From Nonomuraea endophytica (GTDB lineage Bacteria; Actinomycetota; Actinomycetes; Streptosporangiales; Streptosporangiaceae), in assembly GCF_014203235.1 (NCBI RefSeq), contig NZ_JACHIN010000005.1:186001-250000 (forward strand): a DNA stretch of 64,000 nt, written 5' to 3'. Both the position numbers and the translations under genes were made by a program. The notes below the pieces were generated by a model. It was not told where the DNA came from. It searched no databases and worked only from the letters and a program-made list of their open reading frames with translations. Of this stretch, positions 34,033-43,085 are shown piece after piece; the stretch's first letter is position 1, and every line of letters begins with the position of its first letter.

Positions 34033-36402
34033 TCACGGGGTCTGGATCCTTCCCACGACGGTGACGGAGTCGGTGGGCAGGCCGCCGGTCGAGGAGCTCA
34101 GGTCCACGTCGGCGGGCCTGGGCCGGTAGCCGGTCAGGCCGTCGAGGCCGAGCGTGACGTCGCTGGCCACGAGCCGGGGCGCGCCCTTGGTCCGCAGCTC
34201 GAACTCCACCCCGTCGCCGGGCGGCGCGAAGAACTGCGCCTCGAACGGCCAGGCCGCCCCCGGACGCGGCGCGCTCTCCAGCTCCGGCAACGGCACGCCG
34301 GGCCGCCCGGCCACCTGGATGACGCCTCCGGTCGCGGGCCGGTCGGCGTGCAGGGAGATCTGGTAGGCCGAGCGCTGCGAGCGGACGCGGACCCGGGTGA
34401 CGGTGTCGGCGCCCTCCTGCCGCCGGTTCAGCACGCGGACCTCGGGCGCGGGCAGGTTCGCCGCCTCCGCGCCGCCGGTGTGGGCGGGGCGCATGCCGTT
34501 CGGCAGGGGCAGCTTCCACTCCCCCGGCGTCTGGGGGGTGAGGGCGGCGGCCCAGGGGTGCGGACGGTCGTCGGCGGTGATCCAGCTCGCGGCGCCGGTG
34601 GCGGTGTCGAGCACGTAGGCCAGGTGGGCGGCCCGCGGATGACGCTCGTCGAAGCGGTCGTGGATCAGCCCGCCCCCGATCAGCACGAGCACCAGCGCCG
34701 CGGCGGTCAGCGGCCCGAGCGCCGCACGTGACCGCCCCCGCGGACCACGTGCGCCGGGCGTGACCTCGGCCAGCAGCGGCAGCGCCGAGCAGGCGGCCAG
34801 CACGAGCAGGACCACGGTCACCGCGCCCATCGCCAGGCCGAAGGCCGCGAACGTGCGCGCCCCCACGGTCAGCAGCACGACGCCCACGGCGGCGGCCACC
34901 GCCCGCACGGCCAGGGCGGCATGCGGCCGGGCCGGCTCCAGCAGGAACGCGGCGATCCCGGCGATCCCGCCGGCCAGCGCGGGGATGGCGCCGTAGTAGG
35001 ACATGCCGGGCATCAGGCCGGCGAGCGCGGCGCCCGCGACCGCCAGCCAGGCCAGCGAGCCCACGGTGAGCGCCGCCGTGCCGAGCCGTCGCCGCAGCAG
35101 CGCGTACCAGCCCCAGACCAGGGCCACGGCCAGCGCGATGAGCGCCAGCCGGTAGAGGTCCGGCCGGTACGGCTCGCCGAACACCATCCCCGCGTACCCC
35201 GGCTGGATCGTGGTCAGCAGCTGCCAGACACGGTCGCCCAGGAGATAGGCCAGGGCGACGGGCACCACTCCGGCCAGCGTGGCCAGGCCCATCTGGGGCA
35301 GGGTGGCGGCCCGCCGTACCCGGGCCAGGACGGCGAGGCCGAGCACGGCCAGGACGCCCAGGGCCGCGAGCGGCGCGACGAACCCGCCGGGGTAGGCGAA
35401 GACGACGCCGAAGGCGGAGAAGAACGTGGCGTCGCCAGCCCCGCGCTGGGCGGGCAGGTCGGCGGCCAGCGCGGCGCGGGTCAGGGCGAGGCCGTTGTCG
35501 CCGTGCATCTGCAGGACGGCCGGGTCGAAGTTCTCGACCGTGTCGCGCGGGTGGTGGTAGTAGGCGCGCCCGCCCGCGGTGCCGAGGTCGACGCCGATGA
35601 AGCCGTGTTCCTCCAGCGTGGTCAGATCGGTGTGGAAGCCGGACTGCCGGAAGGCGCCGATGAGGGCGGACTCCCCCACCGGGTGCGGCATCGAGGACAG
35701 GGCGCGCACGAGGCCGGTGCCGCCGGGGGTGACGTTGAAAATGGCGGAGGGGGCGCCGTTGCCGGGTCCCTCCAGGTTGACGACCACGCCGCCGTCCTTG
35801 GCGAGCGGGTGGTGGGCGGCGAAGGCCTCGGCGCCGATGAGGCCGGGCTCCTCGCCGTCGCTGAGCAGGATGACCAGGTCGTTGCGCGGCTGCTGCCCGG
35901 TGGACTTGAGCGCGCGGACGATCTCCAGGATGGCGGCGACGGAGGCCTTGTCGTCGCTGGTGCCGGGGGTCGTGGTGGTGGAGTCGTAGTGGGCGGCGAG
36001 CACGACCCGGCCGGTGGAGGCGCTGCCGGGGATGACGGCCACGACGTTCTCGGCCAGGCCCGAGCTGATGTCCGAGCCGAACGAGCGGGCCCCCACCCCG
36101 GTCTGGACCTCGGGCTTCAGGCCGAGTGAGGTCAGCTGGGCGAGCAGGTAGTCGCGGATGCGGTCGCCGCCGGGCGAGCCGATCGGCGTGGGACCGCCGG
36201 TGGCGATCTTCTCCAGGTGCGGCCAGGCGCGGGCGGCGCTGAACTCCCCGGCCGGGGCGCCGGCGCCCGCCGCCGCGGGCGGGCGTTCGAACAGCCAGGC
36301 GGCGCAGGCCACGGCCACGACGGCCACTAAGGCGACGGCCCCGGCGAGCGTGCGCCGGGGTGCGCGGACCGGCGCGACGCCGGTTCTCTCAAGCGTGTGC
36401 AT
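34033..36402 (-). CDS. M28-family membrane metallopeptidase
   Basis: A 789-aa protein. An N-terminal anchor (LAGAVALVAVVAVACAAWLF) is followed by an extracellular M28 domain (about 50-340) with the zinc ligands in AAHYDST, SDDKAS, DGEEPGLIG, NLEGPG and YHHPRDT. Eight or nine hydrophobic helices follow (about 350-590), then a soluble beta-rich C-terminal domain. This is the layout of ERMP1/Pff1-like membrane aminopeptidases. Natural substrates are unknown. The ATG at 36402 is chosen because a 5' extension would cross the operator cluster and the divergent regulator. It is probably controlled by that ArsR-type regulator. Confidence 0.9.
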   Translation of the reverse strand: MHTLERTGVAPVRAPRRTLAGAVALVAVVAVACAAWLFERPPAAAGAGAPAGEFSAARAWPHLEKIATGGPTPIGSPGGDRIRDYLLAQLTSLGLKPEVQTGVGARSFGSDISSGLAENVVAVIPGSASTGRVVLAAHYDSTTTTPGTSDDKASVAAILEIVRALKSTGQQPRNDLVILLSDGEEPGLIGAEAFAAHHPLAKDGGVVVNLEGPGNGAPSAIFNVTPGGTGLVRALSSMPHPVGESALIGAFRQSGFHTDLTTLEEHGFIGVDLGTAGGRAYYHHPRDTVENFDPAVLQMHGDNGLALTRAALAADLPAQRGAGDATFFSAFGVVFAYPGGFVAPLAALGVLAVLGLAVLARVRRAATLPQMGLATLAGVVPVALAYLLGDRVWQLLTTIQPGYAGMVFGEPYRPDLYRLALIALAVALVWGWYALLRRRLGTAALTVGSLAWLAVAGAALAGLMPGMSYYGAIPALAGGIAGIAAFLLEPARPHAALAVRAVAAAVGVVLLTVGARTFAAFGLAMGAVTVVLLVLAACSALPLLAEVTPGARGPRGRSRAALGPLTAAALVLVLIGGGLIHDRFDERHPRAAHLAYVLDTATGAASWITADDRPHPWAAALTPQTPGEWKLPLPNGMRPAHTGGAEAANLPAPEVRVLNRRQEGADTVTRVRVRSQRSAYQISLHADRPATGGVIQVAGRPGVPLPELESAPRPGAAWPFEAQFFAPPGDGVEFELRTKGAPRLVASDVTLGLDGLTGYRPRPADVDLSSSTGGLPTDSVTVVGRIQTP

Positions 36403-36416
36403 GGGTACACAATGAC

Positions 36417-36453
36417 TTGTGCACAACAGATTGTGCAAGCTGCATTGTGCACA
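36417..36453. promoter_or_regulatory. cluster of TTGTGCAC operator sites
   Basis: Three sites sit in 37 bp between divergent genes: the perfect palindrome TTGTGCACAA (36417-36426), a half site TTGTGCAA (36431-36438) and TTGTGCACA (36445-36453). A weaker ACAATGCACAG lies near 36486. Their position next to an ArsR-type regulator start suggests autoregulation and control of the M28 gene. Confidence 0.6.
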
Positions 36454-36517
36454 GGGCAGCACGAAAACGCAGATGAGGACGGGAAACAATGCACAGAAAT
36501 CCTGTAGGTTGACGTTC

Positions 36518-37078
36518 ATGGCTGATCGTGAGGTACGCACGCTGACCGACCTCGACGCGCTGCGGACGCTCGCCCACCCCCGCCGCCAGCGCATCCTCGA
36601 CCGCCTCAGCGCGCACGGCCCGGCCACCTCGGCCGACCTGGCCCGCGACCTCGACCTCAACACCGGAGCCACCAGCTACCACCTGCGCGAGCTGGCCAAG
36701 CACGGCTTCGTCGAAGAGGTCCCGGAGAAGGCGCGCGGACGCGAGCGCTGGTGGCGCCACGTCTCCGCCGACCTGCGCTTCCCCCGGCGCAGCGAGCAGG
36801 ACGAGCAGACCCGCGCGGTCATGGACGAACTCCACGCCCGCGCCTACAGTGAGGACATGGCCGCGTTCCGCCACGCTCTGGCCTCGTCGGAGCCGGGCGG
36901 CTGGGGTGACGCCTTCCCCTTCTCCCGCGGCACGATCACGGTCACGTTGACGCAGCTCATGGAGTTCTTCGAGGAGTACGTGGCGCTGGTCATGCGCTAC
37001 AGCGACAGCGCCGAGCACTCCCCCGAGGCCCGCCGCGTCCACACCCGTTTCCTTGCGTTCCCGGACATCGCCGACTAG
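36518..37078 (+). CDS. ArsR-type winged-helix transcriptional regulator
   Basis: A 186-aa regulator with a winged helix at residues 10-80: LRTLAHPRRQRILDRL, the recognition region TSADLARDLDLNTGATSYHLRELAKHGFVEEV, and a wing with GRERWWRHV. There are no metal-binding Cys, so it is not a classical ArsR metal sensor but belongs to the HTH_20 group with a helical C-terminal dimer domain. The ATG at 36518 fits the family start. It is divergent from the M28 peptidase, and the shared 115-bp spacer holds three TTGTGCA-type sites. This pairing suggests it represses the peptidase and itself. Confidence 0.9.
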   Translation: MADREVRTLTDLDALRTLAHPRRQRILDRLSAHGPATSADLARDLDLNTGATSYHLRELAKHGFVEEVPEKARGRERWWRHVSADLRFPRRSEQDEQTRAVMDELHARAYSEDMAAFRHALASSEPGGWGDAFPFSRGTITVTLTQLMEFFEEYVALVMRYSDSAEHSPEARRVHTRFLAFPDIAD

Positions 37079-37090
37079 GGTCCCGTGTCT

Positions 37091-37120
37091 ATGTCCAGCC
37101 CCGAGTCCGACAGACGCTGA
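37091..37120 (+). CDS. putative 9-residue leader peptide of the Cmx-like gene
   Basis: An ATG at 37091 opens a nine-codon frame (MSSPESDRR) that stops at 37118-37120, exactly at the foot of a strong hairpin. An AGGGT lies upstream. A short ORF directly before a stem-loop and a drug-exporter gene is the layout of ribosome-mediated attenuation. The peptide itself is unverified, and small ORFs arise by chance. Confidence 0.4.
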   Translation: MSSPESDRR

Positions 37121-37140
37121 CCACCGGCGCTCCGGTGGTC
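37119..37140 (+). promoter_or_regulatory. 9-bp stem-loop in the leader of the Cmx-like gene
   Basis: GACCACCGG (37119-37127) pairs perfectly with CCGGTGGTC (37132-37140) around a CGCT loop. It begins inside the stop codon of the nine-codon leader frame and lies 91 bp before the exporter start. It could be an attenuator, or the terminator of the ArsR-type gene that ends at 37078, though no T-run follows. Confidence 0.55.
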
Positions 37141-37231
37141 GGCCTCCGCATGCCCGCGCGGCGTGCGCGGATGGCGTGACCGGGACCGCCGTCAAGGTCC
37201 TGTCCGTCTCTCACTCGGGAGTCTCACTGCC

Positions 37232-38428
37232 ATGCCCATGGCGGTCTTCATCCTCGGCCTTGCCGTCTTCGCCCAGGGCACCTCGGAGTTCATGCTCTCC
37301 GGGCTGCTGCCCGACATCTCCGCCGACCTCGGCGTGTCCCTGTCCCAGGCCGGTCTGCTGACCTCGGCCTTCGCCATCGGAATGGTGGTCGGCGCGCCCG
37401 TCCTGGCCGCCGCCACCCTGCACTGGCCGCGGCGGCGCTCGCTGGTGCTGTTCCTGTCCGTCTTCGCCGCCGCCCACGTGGTGTCGGCCCTCACCCCCGA
37501 CTACGCCGTGCTGCTCGCGGCCCGCGTCGTCTCGGCGCTGGCCAACGCCGGGTTCTGGGCCGTGGCCGCCGCCGCGGCGGTCGCGATGGTTCCGGCCGGT
37601 GCCAGGGCGCGGGCCCTGGCGATCGTGGTGGGCGGCGTGACCGTCGCCTGCGTCGCGGGGGTTCCCGCGGGCGCGGTGCTCGGGCAGCTGTGGGGGTGGC
37701 GCTCGGCCTTCTGGGCCGTCGCCGTCCTGTCGGCCCTGTCCGCGGTGGCCATCCTGCGCGCCCTGCCTTCCGGTACGGCCCGCCGGACCGCCTCCACGAG
37801 CCCTTCCACGACGGGCGGCGGTGTGCGGGCCGAGCTGCGGGCGCTGGCCGATCGGCGGGTCGTGGTGACCTACCTGCTGAACGCGCTGATCCAGGGCGCC
37901 ACCTTCTGCGCCTTCACCTTCCTCGCGCCGCTGGTCACCGAGGTGGCCGGGTTCGGCGAGGGGTGGGTGCCGGGCATGCTGGTGCTGTTCGGCGCGGGGG
38001 CGTTCCTGGGCATCACGCTCGGCGGGCGGCTCGGCGACGCGCACCCCATGCGCGTCCTCGGCTACGGCATGACCGCGCTGACCGCAGGCTGGGCGGTGCT
38101 CGCCCTGGCCGGCGGCAACCAGGTGGTGCTGGTCACGCTGGTGTTCCTGCAGGGGCTGCTGGCCTTCGGGCTGGCGCCCGCCCTGGCCTCGCGCGCCTAT
38201 CAGCTCGCGGCCGGGGCGCCCACCCTGGCGGGGGCGTTCGCCACGGCCGCGTTCAACGTGGGGGCCGCCGCCGGTCCCGGGCTCGGCGGGCTGGCGCTCG
38301 ACGCCGGCTTCGGCTTCCGCGCCCCGGTGTGGGTGAGCGCGGGCCTGATGGTGCCCGCGCTGGCCGTGCTGGCGTGGGCGGTCCTGCTGGAACGGCGGGC
38401 CGCCCACGCCCCGGTCAGCCGAGCGTGA
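37232..38428 (+). CDS. Cmx/CmrA-like MFS efflux transporter (chloramphenicol-exporter family)
   Basis: A 398-aa protein with 12 hydrophobic segments. The opening VFILGLAVFAQGTSEFMLSGLLPDISADLGVS and the fifth-helix block VVGGVTVACVAGVPAGAVLGQLWGWRSAFWAV closely match actinobacterial Cmx/CmlR chloramphenicol exporters. That is family knowledge; actual drug specificity is untested. The ATG at 37232 has GGGAG at 37217-37221. Upstream lie a short leader ORF and a 9-bp stem-loop, suggesting drug-responsive attenuation. Its 3' end overlaps the convergent GH27 gene by 14 bp. Confidence 0.85.
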   Translation: MPMAVFILGLAVFAQGTSEFMLSGLLPDISADLGVSLSQAGLLTSAFAIGMVVGAPVLAAATLHWPRRRSLVLFLSVFAAAHVVSALTPDYAVLLAARVVSALANAGFWAVAAAAAVAMVPAGARARALAIVVGGVTVACVAGVPAGAVLGQLWGWRSAFWAVAVLSALSAVAILRALPSGTARRTASTSPSTTGGGVRAELRALADRRVVVTYLLNALIQGATFCAFTFLAPLVTEVAGFGEGWVPGMLVLFGAGAFLGITLGGRLGDAHPMRVLGYGMTALTAGWAVLALAGGNQVVLVTLVFLQGLLAFGLAPALASRAYQLAAGAPTLAGAFATAAFNVGAAAGPGLGGLALDAGFGFRAPVWVSAGLMVPALAVLAWAVLLERRAAHAPVSRA

Positions 38429-40532
38429 TCCGGTCCAGGTTCGGCCCTCCGCTGGCGGTGGTGGACAGCAGGCGGACGGTGTTGGCCCCCGCCTGAAGGT
38501 CGGCCGTCACCGTGGTCTCCACCCACGTGGTCCACGCGCCGGTGGGGTCGAAGGGCCGCTCGTCGGCGGCGAGCACGCCGTTGACGAGGACGTCCATCGG
38601 CCTCCCGGCGGTGGTCCCGTTGGCGAAGCGGATCGTGAGCGGCCGCGGCCCGGCGGCCGCGGCGGTCACGGTGAACTCCACGTAGGAGCCGGCGAGGTTG
38701 TCGAGGTTGACGAAGCCGGAGCCGGTGAAGCCGGCGTGGTTGGACTCGACCACCCCTTGCGAGATGGCCGCGCTCTCCGCCTGGTACTCCGAGCTCGGCG
38801 CCGACGGGACCGGCACGTCCAGGTAGTCGATGTTCGGGCCGCCGTTCGCGGTGGTGGCGACCAGCTTGACCGTGTTGGCCCCGGCGTTGAGCTCGGCGGT
38901 GATCGGCGCGTTGACCCACGTGGCCCAGGCGCCGGTGCCGGGGAAGTCGCGGGTGACGGGGGCGGCGCCGTTCACGGAGATGCTCATCGGGCGGTTGACG
39001 GCGGTGCCGTTGGCGAAGCGCAGGGTGAGCGTCGCGGTGCCCGCGCTGGCGGCGTTGGCGGTGAACTCGATGCCGCTGCCGGTGACGTTGTCGAAGTTGA
39101 CGAAGCCGGTGCCGGAGTAGCCGGCGTGGTTGGACTCCACGAGGCCCTGCGTGATCACGGCCTGCTCGGCCTCCAGCCGGGTGACCGTGCCCGACGTGGG
39201 CCTGACCCTGATCAGGCGGGCCTCGCCGGGGCGCAGGGTGGCGCTGTAGGAGGAGGTGACGGTGCCTTCCGCGCCGCCGGACCACAGGTTCGTGACCTCG
39301 GCGGCGCCGGAGAAGCCGACTTGCGACCAGTTCACGCTGACCGTTGAGTTGCCCGAGGTTCCGGTGTTGAACAGGGCCACGATGTAGTCGCCGTTCGACT
39401 CCCGTTTACGCCAGACCTGGTTGACGCCGCTGTTCACAATGCGGTCGGCGGCGACGCCGTCCTGGTTGACCGCGATGAGCCGCTCGTTGGTGAGCATGGC
39501 CAGGTCGGTCGAGGTGAGCGCGGTCAGGTCGCTGCCCAGCAGCAGCGGCGAGGCGGCCATCGCCCACAACGTCAGGTGGGAGCGCCGCTGGTCGGCGTTG
39601 ATGCCCATCTGGTCGCCGTTGCCGATCTGCAGGGAGTCGAGGTCGTTCCAGCCGCCGGGCGCGGCGTACTGCTGCCACGCGGCGGCGGAGGCGAACCGGC
39701 TGGTGATCTTGGCCCAGGTGGTGAGCGGGTAGCCGGAGCCGTTCGGGCCCGGTCCGCAGTAGCACTCGACGTCGCCCTGTGTACGCCAGCTGTTGGCGAG
39801 CCGCTTCCAGGTGGTGGCCTGGGCGATGGGCAGGTTGTTGGACAGCGCGAAGTTGATCGGCCTGCCGGTCTGCCGCAGCGCCTTGTCCCAGGCTTCGACG
39901 TCGGCGACCGTCGTGGCGTCCACGCCGTCGATCTTGAGGTAGTCCACGCCCCACGAGGCCATCTGGTTGGCCCAGGAGTTGATGAACGCCTGGGAGCCCG
40001 GATGCGACCACTTCAGCCGGTACATGTTCTTGCAGTTGTAGTTCTTGTGCATGCTCGCGCCGGTGTCGGCGATGTCGGCGGCGCGGTAGCTCGTACCCTC
40101 GACCGGGGTGTTGCGGGTGACGGCGTTCTTGGCGATGCCCGGCGTGACGTAGAAGCCGAACTTCAGCCCCTTGGAGTGCACGTAGTCGGCCAGCGCCTTG
40201 ATCCCTGAGGGGAACTTGGCGGCGTCCACCTGCCAGCGGCCGAAGCCGTCGACCAGGAAGCCGTTGGCGTCGCACTTCTGGTAGAAGTCGTCGAGGTTGA
40301 TGTAGACGTAGCCCTTGGCCGGCAGGCCGCTGCTGACCATGGCGTCGGTCTGGGCCTTCATCTTGGCCTCGTCCGGCCAGCGGCGCACGAAGCTCCAGCT
40401 GCTCCAGCCCATCGCGGGCCGGATCGACAGCCCGTTGTCGGAGGCGCTCGCGGCCGGCGAGGAGGAGATCGCCAGGCCGGTGGCGGCCAGCAGCACGGCC
40501 ACGGCGGCCGCGCGCAGTCTTGTCGGATTCAA
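38415..40532 (-). CDS. secreted GH27 glycosidase with two CBM35/6-like modules
   Basis: A 705-aa exported enzyme. Signal peptide 1-30. The GH27 TIM barrel (about 33-350) has MGWSSWSFV, NLDDFYQ, the nucleophile Asp202 in YLKIDGVD and the probable acid/base Asp254 in RTQGDVE. A beta-sandwich follows to about 450, then two CBM modules (about 452-578 and 585-705), each with the ESNHAGxxGxGFVN signature. GH27 includes alpha-galactosidases and beta-L-arabinopyranosidases, and the unusual KIDGVD makes the sugar uncertain. It starts with TTG 40532 with AAGGAG 6-7 nt upstream. It is the last gene of the operon, 11 nt after GH29. Confidence 0.9.
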   Translation of the reverse strand: MNPTRLRAAAVAVLLAATGLAISSSPAASASDNGLSIRPAMGWSSWSFVRRWPDEAKMKAQTDAMVSSGLPAKGYVYINLDDFYQKCDANGFLVDGFGRWQVDAAKFPSGIKALADYVHSKGLKFGFYVTPGIAKNAVTRNTPVEGTSYRAADIADTGASMHKNYNCKNMYRLKWSHPGSQAFINSWANQMASWGVDYLKIDGVDATTVADVEAWDKALRQTGRPINFALSNNLPIAQATTWKRLANSWRTQGDVECYCGPGPNGSGYPLTTWAKITSRFASAAAWQQYAAPGGWNDLDSLQIGNGDQMGINADQRRSHLTLWAMAASPLLLGSDLTALTSTDLAMLTNERLIAVNQDGVAADRIVNSGVNQVWRKRESNGDYIVALFNTGTSGNSTVSVNWSQVGFSGAAEVTNLWSGGAEGTVTSSYSATLRPGEARLIRVRPTSGTVTRLEAEQAVITQGLVESNHAGYSGTGFVNFDNVTGSGIEFTANAASAGTATLTLRFANGTAVNRPMSISVNGAAPVTRDFPGTGAWATWVNAPITAELNAGANTVKLVATTANGGPNIDYLDVPVPSAPSSEYQAESAAISQGVVESNHAGFTGSGFVNLDNLAGSYVEFTVTAAAAGPRPLTIRFANGTTAGRPMDVLVNGVLAADERPFDPTGAWTTWVETTVTADLQAGANTVRLLSTTASGGPNLDRITLG

Positions 40533-40543
40533 CGCGTTCTCCT

Positions 40544-43075
40544 TCAGCCGAGGCTGATCCGGTCGAGGTTCGGCCCGCCGCCGGCGGTGGTGGCGGTGGC
40601 CCTGATCGTGTTGGCGCCCGCGTTCAGCTGGACGGTGAGCGTCCGGGTCGTCCAGGTGGTCCAGGCGCCGGTCGGGTCGAAGGCCAGTTCGTCGGCGGCC
40701 TGGGCGCCGTTGACCGTGATGTCCATCGGACGGCCCGCCGTGGTGCCGTTGGCGAAGCGCAGCGTGAGCGTCGCCGGGCCCGCGCTCGCCGCGTTCACGG
40801 TGAACTCCACGTGCGAGCCCACCAGGTTGTCGTAGTTGACGAACCCGGTGCCGGTGAAGCCGGCGTGGTTGGACTCCACCACGCCCTGCGAGATCACCGC
40901 GTCCTCCGCCTGGAAGTCGGTCGGTGAGGGGCCGCTCGCCGCCTCGACGTCGAGGTAGTCCAGGTTCGGCCCGCCGCCCGCCGTGGTGGCGGTCGCCCTG
41001 ACCGTGTTGGACCCGGCGTTCAGCGGCACGGTGAGCGTGCGCGTGGTCCAGTTCGTCCAGGCGCCGGTCGGGTCGAAGGCGAACTCGTCGGCGGCCTGGG
41101 CGCCGTTGACCGTGATGTCCATCGGGCGGCCGGAGGTGGTGCCGTTGGCGAAGCCGAAGGTCAGCGTGGCGTTGCCGGCCTGGGCCGCGTTGACCGTCCA
41201 CTCCACGTAGGGGCCCGCGAGGTTGTCGCCGTTGACGAAGCCGGTGCCGGAGTATCCGGCGTGGTTGTTCTCCACCGCGCCCTGCGAGATCGTCGCGTTC
41301 TCCGCCTCGTAACGATTCTCCGGCGGCTCGACGCCGCCGCCGGGGTAGGCGCCGCCGATCCACGCCTCGTCCACGCGCAGCCGGGCGATGCCGTGGCTGC
41401 CGGTCTTCTCCAGGCGTACGTGCCGGGCGGTCGTGGGCGGGATGTCGATGAACTGGACGCCGCGATGGTTGGGCAGGTTGCCGGTCTTGACCGGGCTGCC
41501 CCAGTTGCTGCCGTCGTTGCTGACGTAGACGCGGTAGCCGTTGATCCGCGCGGAGTTCGCGGCGGGGTACGTCGTGGAGTCCTCCCGCTGGTTGATCCCG
41601 ATGTAGCGGACGGGACGCTGCGAACCCAGGTCGAAGCGGAGCGACACCGTGCCCGCCGAGGTGGCGTCCCAGTACGTCAGGTAGTCGCCGTCACCCGCGT
41701 CGGCGGCCGGATGGCCACCGGCCGAGGCGGAGGCCGACAGGGTGACACCGGTGTGAATGCCCTCCCGGCCGGCGGAGACGACCTTGAAGACCGTGTCGTA
41801 CTGGTCCCAGGTGGATACGCCGCTCAGCGTGAGCGTCCCGTTGGCCTGCGTGAAGCTCACCGGCGCGCCGGAGCGCAGGTTCACCACCGAGCTGATCTTG
41901 TAGCCGTTGTCGCGCAGGGACAGCGTGCTGCCCGACGGCCGGTTGATCACGTGGATGTAGTGCAGGTTCGGGTTGGTCTTGCTGATCGTGGTCACGCCGT
42001 GCGCGCCGTTGTTCCAGAAGCCCGGATCGAGCCCGCCGTACATGTAGCCGCCGCCCTCGGTCCCGGACAGCGACTCCCAGATCGCCGCCAGGTAGGTGCT
42101 GGCGAAGTTGTTGAAGCTCTCCTGGGCCGGCGGCATGCGCCCGGCCTTCATCGGCGTCTCGGCCATGAGCGCCTTGACCGAGGACCCGGCGTTGGTGATC
42201 AGGCGGCCGAGCGTCAGCTTGTAGTCGACGGCCTGGTCGGAGCCGCCGTACCACCACGGGCCGCTGGTCGGCAGCTTGAAGTCGGCCTCGATGAGGCGCG
42301 GCGCCGCCGTGTAGACCGCCTGCGGATAGTCGTAGCTCGGCGTCATGCCGGTCTTCTGCTCGTTGCTGATCATGTCCATGATCGGCGTGTCTTCGTTGTT
42401 GTTCGACAGCGTCATGTCGGGCCGCTCGCGCCGGATGCGCTCGTAGAGGCCGTTGCGCTCCCAGTAGGCGTTGTCGTTGTCGATCCAGAACCCGGCCAGC
42501 TTCGGGTAGCGGGTGAGCTGCTCGACGAACTGGTCGTAGCTGAACTCGCCGAAGCCGTCGCGCGTGTGCAGGTCCACGTTGCGGCCCTTGTAGCTGGAGT
42601 AGGCCGCGGAGTTCAGCCACGACTGGCCGGAGCCGAGCCCCTCGTTCCACCACTGCGGGTCGTCGGTCATGTAGTGGATGACCTTCACGCCCTGCGCGTC
42701 GGCGGCGTCGATGAGCTCGCCGAGCAGGTCTCTGCTGGTACGGCAGGAGCCGGGCACGGCACTGGGGTACGGCCGCGCGTACCCCAGCCGCGAATGGAAG
42801 GTCGCCAGCACGATGTACTGCGTGTGCAGCTTCTTGGCCTCCTGGACCCAGTAGTTCGGGTTCCAGCCGCCGCCGGTGACGGCCGCCTCCCAGGCGCTGC
42901 AGCTGGTGTGCTGGGGCGAGGTGCGCATGCCCCAGTGCAGGAACAGCCCGCCGACGGAGGAGCGCAGGAACGCCTGGCGCGGGTGTTGCAGCTCGGCCCG
43001 CGCCGGGACGGCGACCAGCATGCCGAGGATGAGCGTGAGTACGGCCAGTAAGGCCGCACGTGGGGCTCGGGACAT
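40544..43075 (-). CDS. secreted GH29-like alpha-L-fucosidase with CBM32 and two CBM35/6-like modules
   Basis: An 843-aa exported enzyme. Signal peptide 1-27. The GH29-type barrel (about 30-350) shows GGLFLHWGMRTS at its start and the nucleophile region LAGFWIDNDNAYW. A beta-rich domain follows, then an F5/8-type (CBM32) domain about 455-580 (DYLTYWDATSAGTVSLRFDLG, RYIGINQRED), then two CBM35/6-like modules about 595-720 and 725-843, very similar to each other. The likely action is release of terminal L-fucose from plant glycans. The ATG at 43075 has GAGGAG. The flanking gaps are 10 and 11 nt, so it is deep in the operon. Confidence 0.88.
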   Translation of the reverse strand: MSRAPRAALLAVLTLILGMLVAVPARAELQHPRQAFLRSSVGGLFLHWGMRTSPQHTSCSAWEAAVTGGGWNPNYWVQEAKKLHTQYIVLATFHSRLGYARPYPSAVPGSCRTSRDLLGELIDAADAQGVKVIHYMTDDPQWWNEGLGSGQSWLNSAAYSSYKGRNVDLHTRDGFGEFSYDQFVEQLTRYPKLAGFWIDNDNAYWERNGLYERIRRERPDMTLSNNNEDTPIMDMISNEQKTGMTPSYDYPQAVYTAAPRLIEADFKLPTSGPWWYGGSDQAVDYKLTLGRLITNAGSSVKALMAETPMKAGRMPPAQESFNNFASTYLAAIWESLSGTEGGGYMYGGLDPGFWNNGAHGVTTISKTNPNLHYIHVINRPSGSTLSLRDNGYKISSVVNLRSGAPVSFTQANGTLTLSGVSTWDQYDTVFKVVSAGREGIHTGVTLSASASAGGHPAADAGDGDYLTYWDATSAGTVSLRFDLGSQRPVRYIGINQREDSTTYPAANSARINGYRVYVSNDGSNWGSPVKTGNLPNHRGVQFIDIPPTTARHVRLEKTGSHGIARLRVDEAWIGGAYPGGGVEPPENRYEAENATISQGAVENNHAGYSGTGFVNGDNLAGPYVEWTVNAAQAGNATLTFGFANGTTSGRPMDITVNGAQAADEFAFDPTGAWTNWTTRTLTVPLNAGSNTVRATATTAGGGPNLDYLDVEAASGPSPTDFQAEDAVISQGVVESNHAGFTGTGFVNYDNLVGSHVEFTVNAASAGPATLTLRFANGTTAGRPMDITVNGAQAADELAFDPTGAWTTWTTRTLTVQLNAGANTIRATATTAGGGPNLDRISLG

Positions 43076-43085
43076 TCGCGCTCCT

